A stretch of 64,000 nucleotides of DNA from Casuarina equisetifolia (taxonomy: Eukaryota; Streptophyta; Magnoliopsida; Fagales; Casuarinaceae), in the NCBI GenBank assembly GCA_028551475.1, contig CM052355.1, positions 22,781,580 to 22,845,579 of the forward strand. Reading direction: 5' to 3'. The notes below the pieces were generated by a model. That model did not search any database, had not been told where the DNA came from, and worked only from the letters and a program-made list of their open reading frames with translations. This document shows, piece by piece, positions 11,723 to 23,800 of the stretch (positions are counted from its first letter, which is position 1; each line of letters starts with the position of its first letter). Position numbers and translations under genes: made by a program.

Positions 11723-14700
11723 TCAAAAATGCGAAGAATCTAAAGTTTGTAGAGGTCCTAAACTTTGCTCTTCTGCATCCTCAAACTTATCTTCGTCATC
11801 ACCTTCGTCATCATCCTCATCCTCAATAAACCTAGAGAGCCCATTTACTTTGTGGTAGTTGCCAGAATGAACCACACCTGCAAGTTGGTTAGCTTCCTCT
11901 TTTTCTTCCGCTGTTTTAGCCAAAGACAGAAGAATATTCTTCGCTTTCTGATCTGGAGGAAACCCACAAGATTCCATTTCCTTGTACCAAGCAACAGCAC
12001 TGCCAAAATCACTGTTCTTGCCAGAAGCATCCATGATCGTAGTCAAGATGGTTTGATTTGCTTTGATGCCAGATCTCTCCATTTCCCTGTATTTCTCCAT
12101 CATCTTCTGCATATTATTTATCTTTGCATATCCCTTGATCAATGCCCCGTATGTCACAACATTGGGTTCAAATCCATCTTGTTTTATTCTTCTAAAGAAT
12201 TTTTCAGCACCCTCCATGTCTGAAGCATTGACGAAAGCCGATAGCATAGTTGTGTAAGAGCAAAGATCAGGGGAAAATCTGCAAATAATAAATGATGAAA
12301 AGAGCAGTGAACGCTTTTCGTTCTAAAACAGACCAAATTTACAGGGGTAGAAATCACTGCCATTAGTAAGGCAACATCCAGACTGACATTATTCTAGACC
12401 CAGACTCACGCACTCGGTCATTGCATCAATACTTTCTCAGTCTTGACGAGAAATAAAAGTCACTTGAAACGATTACAGGGAACCACTTTTTAGGCTTTCT
12501 AGATACGAAATATATAAGGTGACTGGATTTATCTGAAGAATTAAAATTTTAAATGTATATCTACAAGGAACATGCTTAAGGAGAAGTTACAAACAGTTTG
12601 ACTTAAATTAAAGCCTAAAAGGAGATGACAAAATGAACCAGTCTTCACAAAAAGACTGGAAAAATGGAGAGGGATAAAGGGGAAAGACAGTCAGTGGCAC
12701 CATGAATATCAGACACAGGGAAGCGACAGAAAAACAAATAAGGGGAAGTGGGAAAATCAATCTAAAGAAAATAATAAAACAAAGAAAAAGCAAAGACGTG
12801 GGAAAAGTGGGCCAACCAGATTAAGTAGCATGTCGACTAAAGCAAGTGTGCATGAACAGATGGACAGTACAGACAGGCAAGAATGGACATGCATACAAAT
12901 GTGCAGTGACTGGTGATATTTGAATGATAAAGCCTCTCTTTTCAAGATGATGCACTAAGAAAATTTCAAAGCCGATAGCAAACATATCTGAATTTAAAAA
13001 GAAAAAAAGAAAAAAAAGCTCAAGAAGTTGGAGACTTAAAGACAGTCAAGTGGTAATGTTCAAAATATAGATGGCTTCACAGAGGGCGTGTACCCAACAA
13101 ATTCTAGTCCCTGACCAGAATATATAATTTATCTATCTGGACAGAGCTTGATCAAAAGAAAGAGAGAGAGATATAGCTCAAATACAAAAAAGTCAAAATT
13201 TTCTTCTAATTTACGAAATAGGTACCCCCCCCCCCCCCAACAAAACAAAAAGAGCCCATTTCAATGCAGACTAAGCTATCATCCATTGAACATTATTGGG
13301 CTGAATGGAAAGAGTTTGGTTTCTGTGAGATTAACCGCACTAAATCTCAAAATTTAGCACGCAGAATGGAAAGAGTTTCGTCTCTCTAAATTTAACCTCA
13401 CTAAACCTCAACATTTGGCAATTAGTTAATTCACACTTTGGTGTAAACAACAATGTTGGTCGGAAATACAGTGGGACCATAATGAACGTCAAGAAAATCT
13501 TACCTGTCCCTTTGCATACTCTTAAATACAATGCGAGCTTGCTCCACCATCCCAGAGACAGCAAATGCATCAAGCAGAATGTTATAAGCTTTGCGGCTTG
13601 GTCTGGGCAAAATACAAAATGACGGTTATCATAATCTTTGAAACCAATGGCAATGTCTAAAAAAAGTTGTTCTTCACCATTAGTTAGTAAATCAGACTCC
13701 ATCATCTTACTCGGCAAAGAAATAATGTAACCACAGCCCAGAAACTAAAGGCAGACACTTTTGTTTTTGACAAATAGTGACAACAAACAAAACCAAACCA
13801 AACCCTTCTAGCCCAACTCATAAAGGAGCTTCTAATATATAGGTTTAAGTGGAGTCAAGATGCAATTATAGACCAGGTTCTGTTTCCTTGACATAATCTG
13901 GGGGAGTAAGATTTCGAAGACTCTCCAAACTTCAAGAGGAAACACAATAGAGATGGCAAGACAAGTTAGTCCTTCAAATTAAGAACATAAAATACGTGCA
14001 GAGGATCCAACTGACCAGTTTAGCTTCACCAACTTCAGTGAGGTTGGGGTTACGAGAATTTTAACTGATACAAACCCATTCCTCTTCAGCTTTAACTTCC
14101 AAAACATCAGACCCTGTGACAGAAATAAAGTTATGAATGTGCCTACACACCTGACACCAGCGTCAAGCATCTCCTCAAATACAGCTAGCGCTTCTTCCTC
14201 CCTCCTCGCTTTCCCATAAGCATTAATAAGTAAGGCATAGCTGATGACATCAGGTCGAAGACCAGCAGTTTGCATCTAAAGTTCAGGAAAATTATTTAAA
14301 AGTTAAGAGATAAGGAGGGTAGACAGAGATGCCCTTTCATGTCACAAGTCTGTCATGTGTTATTAGCGTGTGCCTTATGGCTTTTTTGTACATCAAATCA
14401 ATCACTTGAGCCACAGGATAAGTGTTTCAGCACTAGAATTCTGGTGGATTCACATCAATTTCCATAAAACTATTGTTTTGATGACCACTGAAAAATTAGT
14501 TCTCTTCACCCAAATATATATTTCCTATATATATTTAGAATGAAATATGAACATTTTAATATTTTAATGATGTCAGAAATAATAAATGACTCTAACACGT
14601 AAAAATGATGCTGGTGCTAGTTTATGAAAAAGGTCCTTAAAGATGTCAACTAACAAGGCCTTGCATGTTCCTCAATTCTAATGGTAAACTTTTCTATTAT

Positions 14701-17700
14701 TATCTGCACTGCAGTTAGGAAGAAACTGGAAACAAACATTAAGCCCTTTTTAACATAATGTTTTTGCTATATCAATTGTGTCCATCAAGAAAGAAACTGC
14801 TGCTCACCTTGGTTAGGATAAAAACAACAGAGTGGATCTCCTCACTAATTTTGATATGCCCTATCAAGATAGAACATGGTGGCAGAATGTTGGACACTTT
14901 TGGACCTTATCTGTGTTTGATAGACATTGCCTGGAAACTTTTCATCCTCAACCTAATGAATACTTAACTTGGTTGACATATTCTTTCCAGTTGCATTTTA
15001 TGTGTAGTAAGTAGCACCAACCAGAAAATAGTTTCCAAGCATCTCTAAATGGGAGGACTACGTGGCAAGAGATCTCTTTCAGAACGTCAAAATTATTGAC
15101 ATTTAAACAAGATTTCACATGCATCCTGCTTCCCTTCAATACAAACCTAATATGTGATGCCAAATTCTTTTGAAGCTTAAATGAAAACAAAAAAGTTAGG
15201 ATACAGCCACAACCAGAGCTGAATGCTGGAAATACATTTGCACAGCAATATAGGCTGATGAAAAACATTATACTTCTGATACTAATGACATAAAATGTAT
15301 ATCCAGCAAAGAGTGCCCAAAGCACTGACCCTTATTTAACCTTCAAAATTGTAGAAGAACAAATAAAAATCACAAAAATTCCACATTCATTATTGAAAAA
15401 TTGATCAGAGACATGTATTTTCATATTAAGCAAGTGGAAATGTATATAGTAATTTTAGAAGATTATAAAACAATTCATCCACTATTTTCAGCATTACAAA
15501 TTCACTAAGAGATACCATACTAACTTCCATTAAGAAAAAATCAGAAAACAAAATTCCATGATTAGTAAGATAACAATAGAGTAATATCTCCATAAGAAAA
15601 TAACATCTAAATTTTTTTACAGTTTTAAATACTAGAAAAAAAAAAAGAAAAAAAGATTGAACTCATAGATTGTCTAGTAAACAGCAGCTGGAGTCCTCTT
15701 ACTGCAGGCTTATAGTCTGTAATCATGATGGCTTTTTACATTATTGACTGTTACATTAGGTCCTATTTCAGCTATATGATCTCGTAAAGTATTTGATCGT
15801 TACCTTGTCAAAAATCTTTGATACTTCCTTGTAATTTGTCTCAAATGACATTAAGCTATTATAAGTGACTGTGGATTGCTGAACTCCTCGCTTTGCCATC
15901 ATTGCAAATAGTTTTCGAGCTTTCTCATAACTCCCAGCTTTCTTGTGCATATAAATCATCATATGAAACATCTTTTGATCCGGCTTCAGAGGTGGTTTTT
16001 CCTCATTCAAAAGGGTCTCAAAAATAGCTTCAGCTTCCTTGAACGTACCTGACTGTAGTATCTCCAGTTAGTTATGAAATTGCAAGATGGACAAAAGCAG
16101 ATGCATGCATTAAGTGGTAAATATTGGAGTCTTAGATGAAGATAATTCAGATTTGATCTATTTTCAGAATAAAGAGTCACCGCCACTGTCAGAAACAACT
16201 TTGAAAGAGGGAAATTAACCAAAAAAAGGGAAGAAAAATAAAAGGTCATGCTGTCCATGTGCATATTGTGGTACCATATATTCTGATCCATACCATGGTT
16301 GAACCTGCGTGTTGGGTACACAACACAATCAGGTTTTCTGAGAATTTTCCCCCTATTTTGGCATGTACATGTCGGAGGAAACATGTCAGGTCTTTATCAA
16401 GTCAAAAAATTGGATCTGTAAACTTCTGGTTCTATTTTTACAGTAATTAATTTCTTTGTAGGCTAAGTCGCCAGTCAAATCTCCGAACACCCTGTTACTC
16501 TTTCAAAGTAATCAGTATAACACCGACTACTTTCTAAAGCAGGTCAAGTCACACCTATAAGGAAAAGTTCGGATCTTATCCCTTTTTATTGAAGGTTTCA
16601 CCAAAGGCTGGGAGTAAGCTATCAGGGACACTGCAATGCAGGCAATCTGACATGAAAAATGCTTAAGTCAGATGTTCTTTTCAGGCATAGCTGACCTTAT
16701 GTTATACTTCTTGATTTATAAATTGAACCACATGTAAACCTTATAGTATTGATTATCAATGTTCTCTTCTCTTACAATCAGAGAAAGTTAAATGAAACCA
16801 ACCAACCCCCCAAAAAAAGCAACAAGATTACAACAAAACGTTATTTATTAAAAAAATAAAATAAAATAATTGAATAGGGATTTTGCATGCATGCTCACAA
16901 AGGACCCTGCAATACATCCAATACAAAAAATGCCCAATTCGTCCTTTCCATTTGCAGATGGCCTTGATTTAATTTTCTCAAGTTTTTGAGATGAATGACA
17001 TATAAAGCCTGATATCATTGCAATATGATACTAGAGACATAACAAGAGACCTAATACTTTGTTTATGCATTGAAAGAAGTTTATAGAATAGAATAGGTGA
17101 AACAATATTAGACATTGTTTATTACAGTCATAGGAGAAAACACAGTACATACTCTGAAATGGAACGTAATTCATTGAGTGTAATATTGAGAAGATCATTG
17201 AGAAATGTACCCACGAATCATCACAATATCTGGAGCAGATTCACAGATTTAACACTAGCACTTAAATTGTAGATATTTAGAGATGATAAGAAGTTCATTT
17301 GAAGAAGGTTTTAAAGCTATAGGCTAAAAGTGTAACCTCAACAAATATCTTAAGGATTATCTGATATGTCAAAGCTGAAGGTTCAGGGCCAGCAGACTGC
17401 ATCCTTCGAAATATTGCTTCTGCATTATTGCATCTGCCACCTCTTCCATATGCTTCCATGAGTGCAGTCTGGGATATCACACTTGGTACGTAACCTTTCT
17501 TCTTCATCAAGCTTAAAACTCTCTCTGCCTGGTTAAAGTTGCCTAGCTTTCCATAAGCTGTAATAAGCATGAGGAAATCCATTTCACTGAAGTCCCACCA
17601 GCTCTGAATCCTGAGCCATTCAAGAATCTATAAGATGAAAGAATTAGAATTTAGAAGCTATTAGAACATCAAAAGCTCATAAACCACTGAATAACAGTTT

Positions 17701-18688
17701 AGAGAGAGTATAAACTATTTCCCTTCCTACATAGACTGAATCGCAATAAATGCAAATGATCAATAGATTAGTAAACTATCACACAGTTTGGTTGGGAATC
17801 GCTTCAGATAAACCGACAGACCTATTATATCATTTATGTTGAGGTAAACAAAGAAAACCCCTTTGCTGCACAAAAATTAACAGGGGGTTTTCTTAGAGTG
17901 GTAGTGCCATTTGGGCTTCAATTTCTCGTCCTAAAAGATGACTTCATTAAGTTATTCCGAATTTTCTTTTCAGAGCATTTTGGAGAAAGAAAACTAATTT
18001 GATTCACATATTCATTCCTCAGCTCATGCTTTTCATGAACTTTTTTTTTTTCTTTTTTTTCTTTTGTGAAGTTCAAGATCCGCACAAACATCAATCTATT
18101 CAAGTACACCCGACTCCAATAATAAAAATAAAAATAAACACTCTTAAAAAAGCATAAAAATGGAGACTCCATATACCTCACTAACGAGATTCCATTTCTT
18201 TAGTTGCTTTAACCTGACCAAGGTCCCAAGAACCAAGTCTCTAGAGATGGCCAGGTTTCCAATCCTCTCGCGTCTCAGCACCGAAACTGCAGAGCCAGTC
18301 TCTTGAATTTCCGTCATCACTCTCCTCCAGTTCTTCTGCTCCGCTTCGTCGGCCGCGGCCAGGAAGAGCTCTGCTTTCTTCCGCTTCTGCAAAAATTTCC
18401 TTGGCGCCAACATTCCCATGCTAACCACCGCAACTCCTCTCGGCATCTTAACATTGGCATCCCAAGAATTCAGATTTACGTTCGATTTCCTGAAACAAGA
18501 AAAACCCCACAAGGAAATGCTAAATAGCGCTTAAAAACATTGCAATGGACAGGAGTTTTCATCTAGCTCAGCAGTGTGATTTTGAAAAACACATCCTTTA
18601 TTTTGTCTGTCAAACCAGTGAAGCCCAGAAGCTGAAAGGGATTTAATGGGGTCTATGCCACATAGTAACGAGGGGAGAGAGAGATAGA

Positions 18689-18721
<33 letters not shown>

Positions 18722-18785
18722 CAGACCTCCAATTATTAAGCGGAGCTGAAGGAATGAGGGGCTTGAGAAACAGTGTCTGAGGCAT
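11723..18785 (-). CDS. P-type pentatricopeptide repeat protein, At3g59040-like, probably plastid
   Basis: Seven coding exons on the minus strand: 18,785-18,727; 18,489-18,177; 17,627-17,337; 16,052-15,804; 14,275-14,151; 13,602-13,504; 12,278-11,723. All introns are GT-AG, and the CDS totals 1,692 nt (563 aa). The predicted protein has a Ser/Pro-rich N-terminus (MPQTLFLKPLIPSAP) like a plastid transit peptide. A linker follows with VVSMGMLAPRKF and LGTLVRLKQLKKWNLVSE, then about ten 35-residue P-type PPR motifs (roughly residues 135-500). The tail is acidic (EDEDDDEGDDED). No E, DYW or SMR domain is seen. PPR proteins of this class bind organelle RNA; the target is unknown. I chose the start at 18,785 because exon 1 splices in frame and resembles the Arabidopsis N-terminus. 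An unspliced reading would start at 18,512. The gene is divergent from NPG1. Orthology is from remembered family sequence. Confidence 0.9.
13225..13238 (-). repeat. Homopolymer G14 in PPR intron 6 (C14 on plus)
   Basis: Fourteen consecutive C on the plus strand give a G run in the PPR pre-mRNA, inside the intron between exons 6 and 7. Confidence 0.9.
18671..18722 (-). repeat. GA/CT microsatellite beside the PPR intron 1 donor
   Basis: The plus strand reads (GAGA)n with some GATA units. On the transcribed strand this is a CT-rich run that starts a few bases after the intron 1 donor GTCTGCTC at 18,726. Confidence 0.85.
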
Positions 18786-18899
18786 AGAGAGAGAAAGAAA
18801 GTGCCTGTGAATTTGAAGCTTAATGGAACTACTCCTACCGATGACTGTTCGTTCGTATGAATAAACAGCAGCCTGTAAGACCGGCGCCTGATATTCGTG

Positions 18900-19480
18900 G
18901 AAGAATATCAAATCCTTATCTATTCAACCCTTGCCAATTTCTCTTCTGAATATTAGTTCCTCTCCTTCCCTAAAACTCTAAATTCCAAATTAATTTTTGA
19001 ACTATTACTTTCTTATAATGGGACCAGAATTGGAGAAGGGGGTAATATTTTCCCATCTAAGCTAAAATGTACTTGCGGTTCATATTAAAAGAACCGTAAT
19101 GTTTAAGACGAGAGAGTTGGATATTTAATATCTTTTATAAAAATAAGATTTTTTATTTTTTTTATACACACAACAAAACTCACATATTTAAATGAAAATC
19201 TTAAGATTAAAATGTCCCAGGTTTAAGCTAACAAATAATGGAATGTAACTATGATTTTTAATTATTACACTTTGATTGTCATAATTATTAGGTTTTTAGT
19301 GATAAATCTTTTATCTTTAAATTTGATTTATCTATTTATTTATTGTAATTTTTCTATCTATTCAACCTTTTTTTTGTGATTAGATTCGGAAAATAGGACA
19401 AAGAAAAAAAAATATATTGTATCCTGTAACATAAACCCAGATTGAAGCGGAGAGCCAACGTGGCGAAGAAACGGTACGAA
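18900..19480. promoter_or_regulatory. Bidirectional promoter region between the PPR gene and NPG1
   Basis: The two genes diverge, and about 2 kb separates their start codons (18,785 and 20,815). With the likely leaders removed, roughly 0.5 kb of AT-rich sequence remains to serve both. An ACGTGGC word (19,458-19,464), like an ABRE or G-box core, sits on the NPG1 side. No TATA box stands out on either side. The function is inferred from position. Confidence 0.4.
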
Positions 19481-19589
19481 CAACATGGGGGTTGGGCACT
19501 ATTCATGGCCGGCACAAACCTTAACAGAAATTGAACGTTTGGTTCCTTCCCTGTCTAAACCACCGACGCACGTTCGCCTTAAGATCCCA

Positions 19590-19640
19590 TCTCTCCCTCT
19601 CTCCCTCCCTCCCTCCCTTTCCCTCTCTGTCTCTCTCCTA
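19590..19640 (+). repeat. CT-rich microsatellite in the likely NPG1 5' leader
   Basis: A run of CTCCC and CTCT units lies on the sense strand. CT-rich stretches are common in plant 5' leaders. Confidence 0.75.
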
Positions 19641-19759
19641 TTCACTGGTACTCACTTTCCTGAATTATCTGATACCTGTTCCGTTTTGTCCCTGCCGCCG
19701 GTTTCCTCGGTTTCCGGTCAATTTTTCATCCTCGGAGATCTGATACCTACCAAGTTCAA

Positions 19760-20728
19760 GGTAAAGCTTGTTCCTCCCAGACTATTCATTCTCCTCACTG
19801 TTTGGCTGTTCAAAAAGCCTTAGAGAAAGGGGACGGAAAAGTAATGACGTTTTCAATTGAGTGCTCCCCCGCCGATTGCTTAGCAGAAGTTTGGTGGAGA
19901 TTAAAGGACCCCGTTTGGCTGTTGAAAAACCCTTAGATTATGCGAGTTCCGTTTCGTTTGCAACATGAAAGGCTTAAACCAACCTGTAAAACAGGAAAAT
20001 AAAAAAAATAGGCTACACTGCTGTTCGGATTTTAGATCTTATTTGTTAGATGCTGGTGCATGTATCACATTGGATCGGAAAATTTACAGGATTTTCCTAC
20101 ATTTTTTGTCATTTAAGACTGTTGGTTCATGGAAGGAAAATATTTGGGGGAGCAGTTCTTCACTTCATATGGTCCTCAGTTTTACTGCAGAATGTTGGCT
20201 CACCTAAGCCGAAATCCGTTTTCAGCAAAGGCAGACAAATTATGGAAAATTTATAAATAATTATTTGTTGTCTTCTCATAAGGCAAAGTTTGGTCAGCTC
20301 TTGTTTTTCCATTTTTAGTTGAAAGGTTTTTCCGTTGTCCGGTGTTCTAATTCCTTTTCCTTTTAATTGCATTTCTAACTTTCTAATTTGGATTAGGTTG
20401 TTTTGATTTTTTTTTTTCACAATTAGGAAAGTTAAAAAAGTTGACTTTTCGGCATAAAAATGTATCTTTAACGGATAGAATGGTGCCAACAATATGATTG
20501 TGAGTTGAAAGTAGAGGAAATGCAAATTATTAATATCTAAAACTTATTTCATTCCCTAAAGGGCGACTTGAATGCATTGTGGTTGCTTTATTGTTACTGC
20601 ATGTGTCGTGTAACTGGAATTGGTGTGCCAATTTTTTTGTTCTTTTGAATTGATACTGACTGATAATGCAATTGTATTTTGTCTGCTTGTTGGAAAATTT
20701 GTATTTCGCTTACTTGGAAAAACTGCAG
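19760..20728 (+). other. Probable 5'-UTR intron of NPG1
   Basis: A donor-like CAAG|GTAAAG lies at 19,760 and an acceptor-like AACTGCAG near 20,728, just before a short leader exon (about 20,729-20,814). If used, the intron is about 970 bp. Nothing coding lies between. It is inferred from splice-site consensus only. Confidence 0.4.
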
Positions 20729-20738
20729 CAGCTCATCT

Positions 20739-20750
20739 ATGGACGTCTAA
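20739..20750 (+). promoter_or_regulatory. uORF 1 in the NPG1 leader (3 codons)
   Basis: ATG-GAC-GTC-TAA lies 65 bases upstream of the main ATG. If present in the mature transcript, it is a minimal upstream ORF and could lower or gate NPG1 translation. Confidence 0.5.
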
Positions 20751-20774
20751 AGGAACTGGTAGAAAATAATATTT

Positions 20775-20807
20775 ATGAAGAAAGTCGCAGGCAAAAGCCA
20801 CAGGTAG
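20775..20807 (+). promoter_or_regulatory. uORF 2 in the NPG1 leader (10 codons)
   Basis: This ATG...TAG frame encodes MKKVAGKSHR and stops 7 bases before the main start at 20,815. The close spacing would favour poor reinitiation. Confidence 0.5.
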
Positions 20808-20814
20808 CCAAGTA

Positions 20815-23800
20815 ATGGAGTCTGGAGAGCATGAGGAAGTCACCACAGTTCAAGTTTGCGCAAATGGGATTTGGATGGAAACAACCGAAGTTGAAGCAAA
20901 ACTTGATGAGGGAAATATTCAAGAAGCAGAATCTTCATTACGAGAAGGCTTATCGCTCAATTTTGAGGTTTGGATATTCAAGATTATGATATTCATACTC
21001 AGTGGAAATTCATGCATTTTCTTTTTATATTAATAATAAATAGTTACCATATGTGGAGCCTGTAGTCTTTGGGGTGAGTGATTAAGCATTAGAGATGAGT
21101 GGGGCCTGTATACGAAGTGCAAATGAGTCAGAGATGGTGTCCTTAATAAGGTCTCTACCTTTTACACTCAAAAATTAAACGAAATGGAAAATTTTCATCA
21201 TTTGACATTCTACCTTAGGCTTTCATATAAACCCATAGAGATCCTACAGATGAATCAAGAAAGTGCTATGATCAATTATACCCTACATATGGTTTCCCCT
21301 TTCTACAAATCCTAGCTGCATCATGTGCTTTACTATAGTCATTAACTATAACAACTGAATCCAAATCCGCTTCTCAGGCAACACTTGATGTTCAAAATGA
21401 TAAGCTAAAAACTTCCTCCCGTGATTTGTTTTACATATTGTAACTGCTGATCTCACCCTACCATTCTTCCTTATGATGGAGGAGTTGCCATTTGGTCGTC
21501 TTGGCCAATATCTGGAAATGAGCATTTGCAATTTGCCATAGAGGTAAAAATTTTCACCAAAGTACTGAGGAAACTATTGACTGTTTAATCTCTTTACAGT
21601 CCCAGTACCATCTCTTTAGAGAGAGCCTTTCCAACCATTCTTACTTGCTGACAGCATTTGATGTATGTGGTTAGAGCTTGGGCAACCTATGGGATTCATG
21701 GTGTGAGTAGGATTTGCATTCTTTTTCATAAAATTTTTAAATGCTAAAAACTAGGATTAGACTTCTTTAATTAAAGATAGGTTCAAGTAATAACCATAAA
21801 AGTAATAGAGTAGGCTCTATAATCAATTCATTTTACATATGTGTTTGATAGTTCATTATGGAGAGCATATTGTACTTCAATAAATTTATCAGGTGTCCAA
21901 GAGTATGCTTCTGGCATAGTTCTTTGTGAACATTGCTATCAAAACATAACTTTCGTTGACAACATATAAGAAGAACTAGACATTGTTAGTTTATCGGAAT
22001 TTTCCTCTTTTCTGTGGGGCATAAGGGTTAGAAGGGTGATGGGTTAATGCAAGTGCTCTTTGTTGATCTGAAATCATCTGCTTCATATTTATTTGTATTT
22101 TGTTAGCTATTTTGCATGACAGAGTAGTAGGCTATAGAGCATATATGCATGGTAAGACAATGAAGCATGTAAGATTGATGCTTTGATTTGTACTTTATGA
22201 TTTACAGGAGGCAAGATCCCTTCTTGGTAAGTTGGAGTATCAAAGAGGTAATGTAGAAGGTGCACTCCGTGTTTTTGAGGGCATCGATCTGCAGGCTGCT
22301 ATACTGCGATTGCAACCTTCCCTTGCTGAAAAAGCACCTTCCAGGAGAGGTCGGTCTCAGAGTGAATCACTGCATGCAGTCTCACAGCATGCTGCTGGCC
22401 TGGTGCTTGAAGCCATATACTTAAAGACCAAATCTCTTCAAAAGCTGGGGAGACTAACTGGTAAGCAATAACTTTTGGTTTCTTTTCCATTTCTTCTTCA
22501 TTTTTGCCTTTTCCTTTTGGTTTTAAATTTAATTAAGAGCACTCATGAGAGACCATTGTTTATTATGGATTTCCAGAAGCTGCTCATGAATGTAAAAGTG
22601 TGCTTGATGCTGTGGAGAGACTATTTTATCAGGGCATACCTGATGTTCAAGTCGACAATAAACTGCAAGAGACAGTAAGCCAAGCTGTTGAGCTCCTTCC
22701 AGAGCTTTGGAAGCAGGCTGGTTACTATCATGAAGCAATTTCTGCTTATAGACGTGCACTTCTTAGTCAATGGAACCTCGATAATGATTGCTGCACTAGA
22801 ATTCAGAAACACTTTGCAGTGCTTTTGCTGTATGGTGGAGTGGAGGCTTGCCCACCCAGTTTAGCTGTCCAGATTGATGGTTCATATGTACCCAAGAATA
22901 ATCTAGAAGAGGCAACTCTACTTTTTATGATTCTTCTAAGGAAATTCATCTTTGGTAAGACACATTGGGATCCATCCATAATTGAGCACCTAACATATGC
23001 ACTATCTTTATGCTGCCAAACACCTGTTTTAGCTAAGCAACTTGAAGAGGTTATGCCTGGAGTTTATCATCGAGTTGAGCGGTGGAACTTATTAGCTCTC
23101 TGCTACGGTGCAGCTGGACAAGACAAAATTGCATTAAATCTATTGAGGAAATCTTTACATAAACGTGAGCGACCAAATGACCTCATTGCATTGCTAATGG
23201 CTGCCAAGATATGCAGTGAGGATTCCCATCTTGCTGCTGAGGGAGTTGAGTATTCACAGAGGACAATTAGTAATGCTAAGGGAATGGATGAACATCTACA
23301 TGGCGTGGGCCTTCACATGTTGGGCCTTTGTTTGGGAAAGCAGGCTAAAGTTTCTTCCTCTGACTTTGAGAGGTCACGTCTTCAGTCTGAAGCATTGAAG
23401 TCACTAGAAGGGGCTATTGCCTTGGAGCACAATAATACGGACTTAATTATTCAGTTGGCTGTCAAGTACGCTGAGTATCGAAATCTAAATGCTGCTTTAC
23501 GCTATGCGAAGAAGTTCATTGATGAAACAGGTGGATCCATATTGAAAGGTTGGAGATTGCTTGCACTGGTTTTGTCTGCTCAGCATCGATTCTTAGAGGC
23601 CGAGGTGGTTACTGATGCTGCTTTAGATGAGACTGCGAAATGGGAGCAAGGACCACTTCTTAAGCTGAAAGCAAAGCTAAAGATCTCCCAGTCACTGCAC
23701 ATGGATGCTATTGAAACTTATCGCTACCTCCTTGCATTGGTTCAGGCCCAAAGGAAGTCGTTTGGGCCTCTTAGAGTTTGCCCTCAGGTATTATACTACA

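Noticed and set aside
11765..12223. 152-codon plus ORF
   Set aside because: It is antisense to the last PPR exon, which has clear protein similarity on the other strand.
18531..18911. 126-codon minus ORF as a separate gene
   Set aside because: It is the first PPR exon read through into intron 1. Only MPQ...NNW (18,785-18,727) is used in the spliced model.
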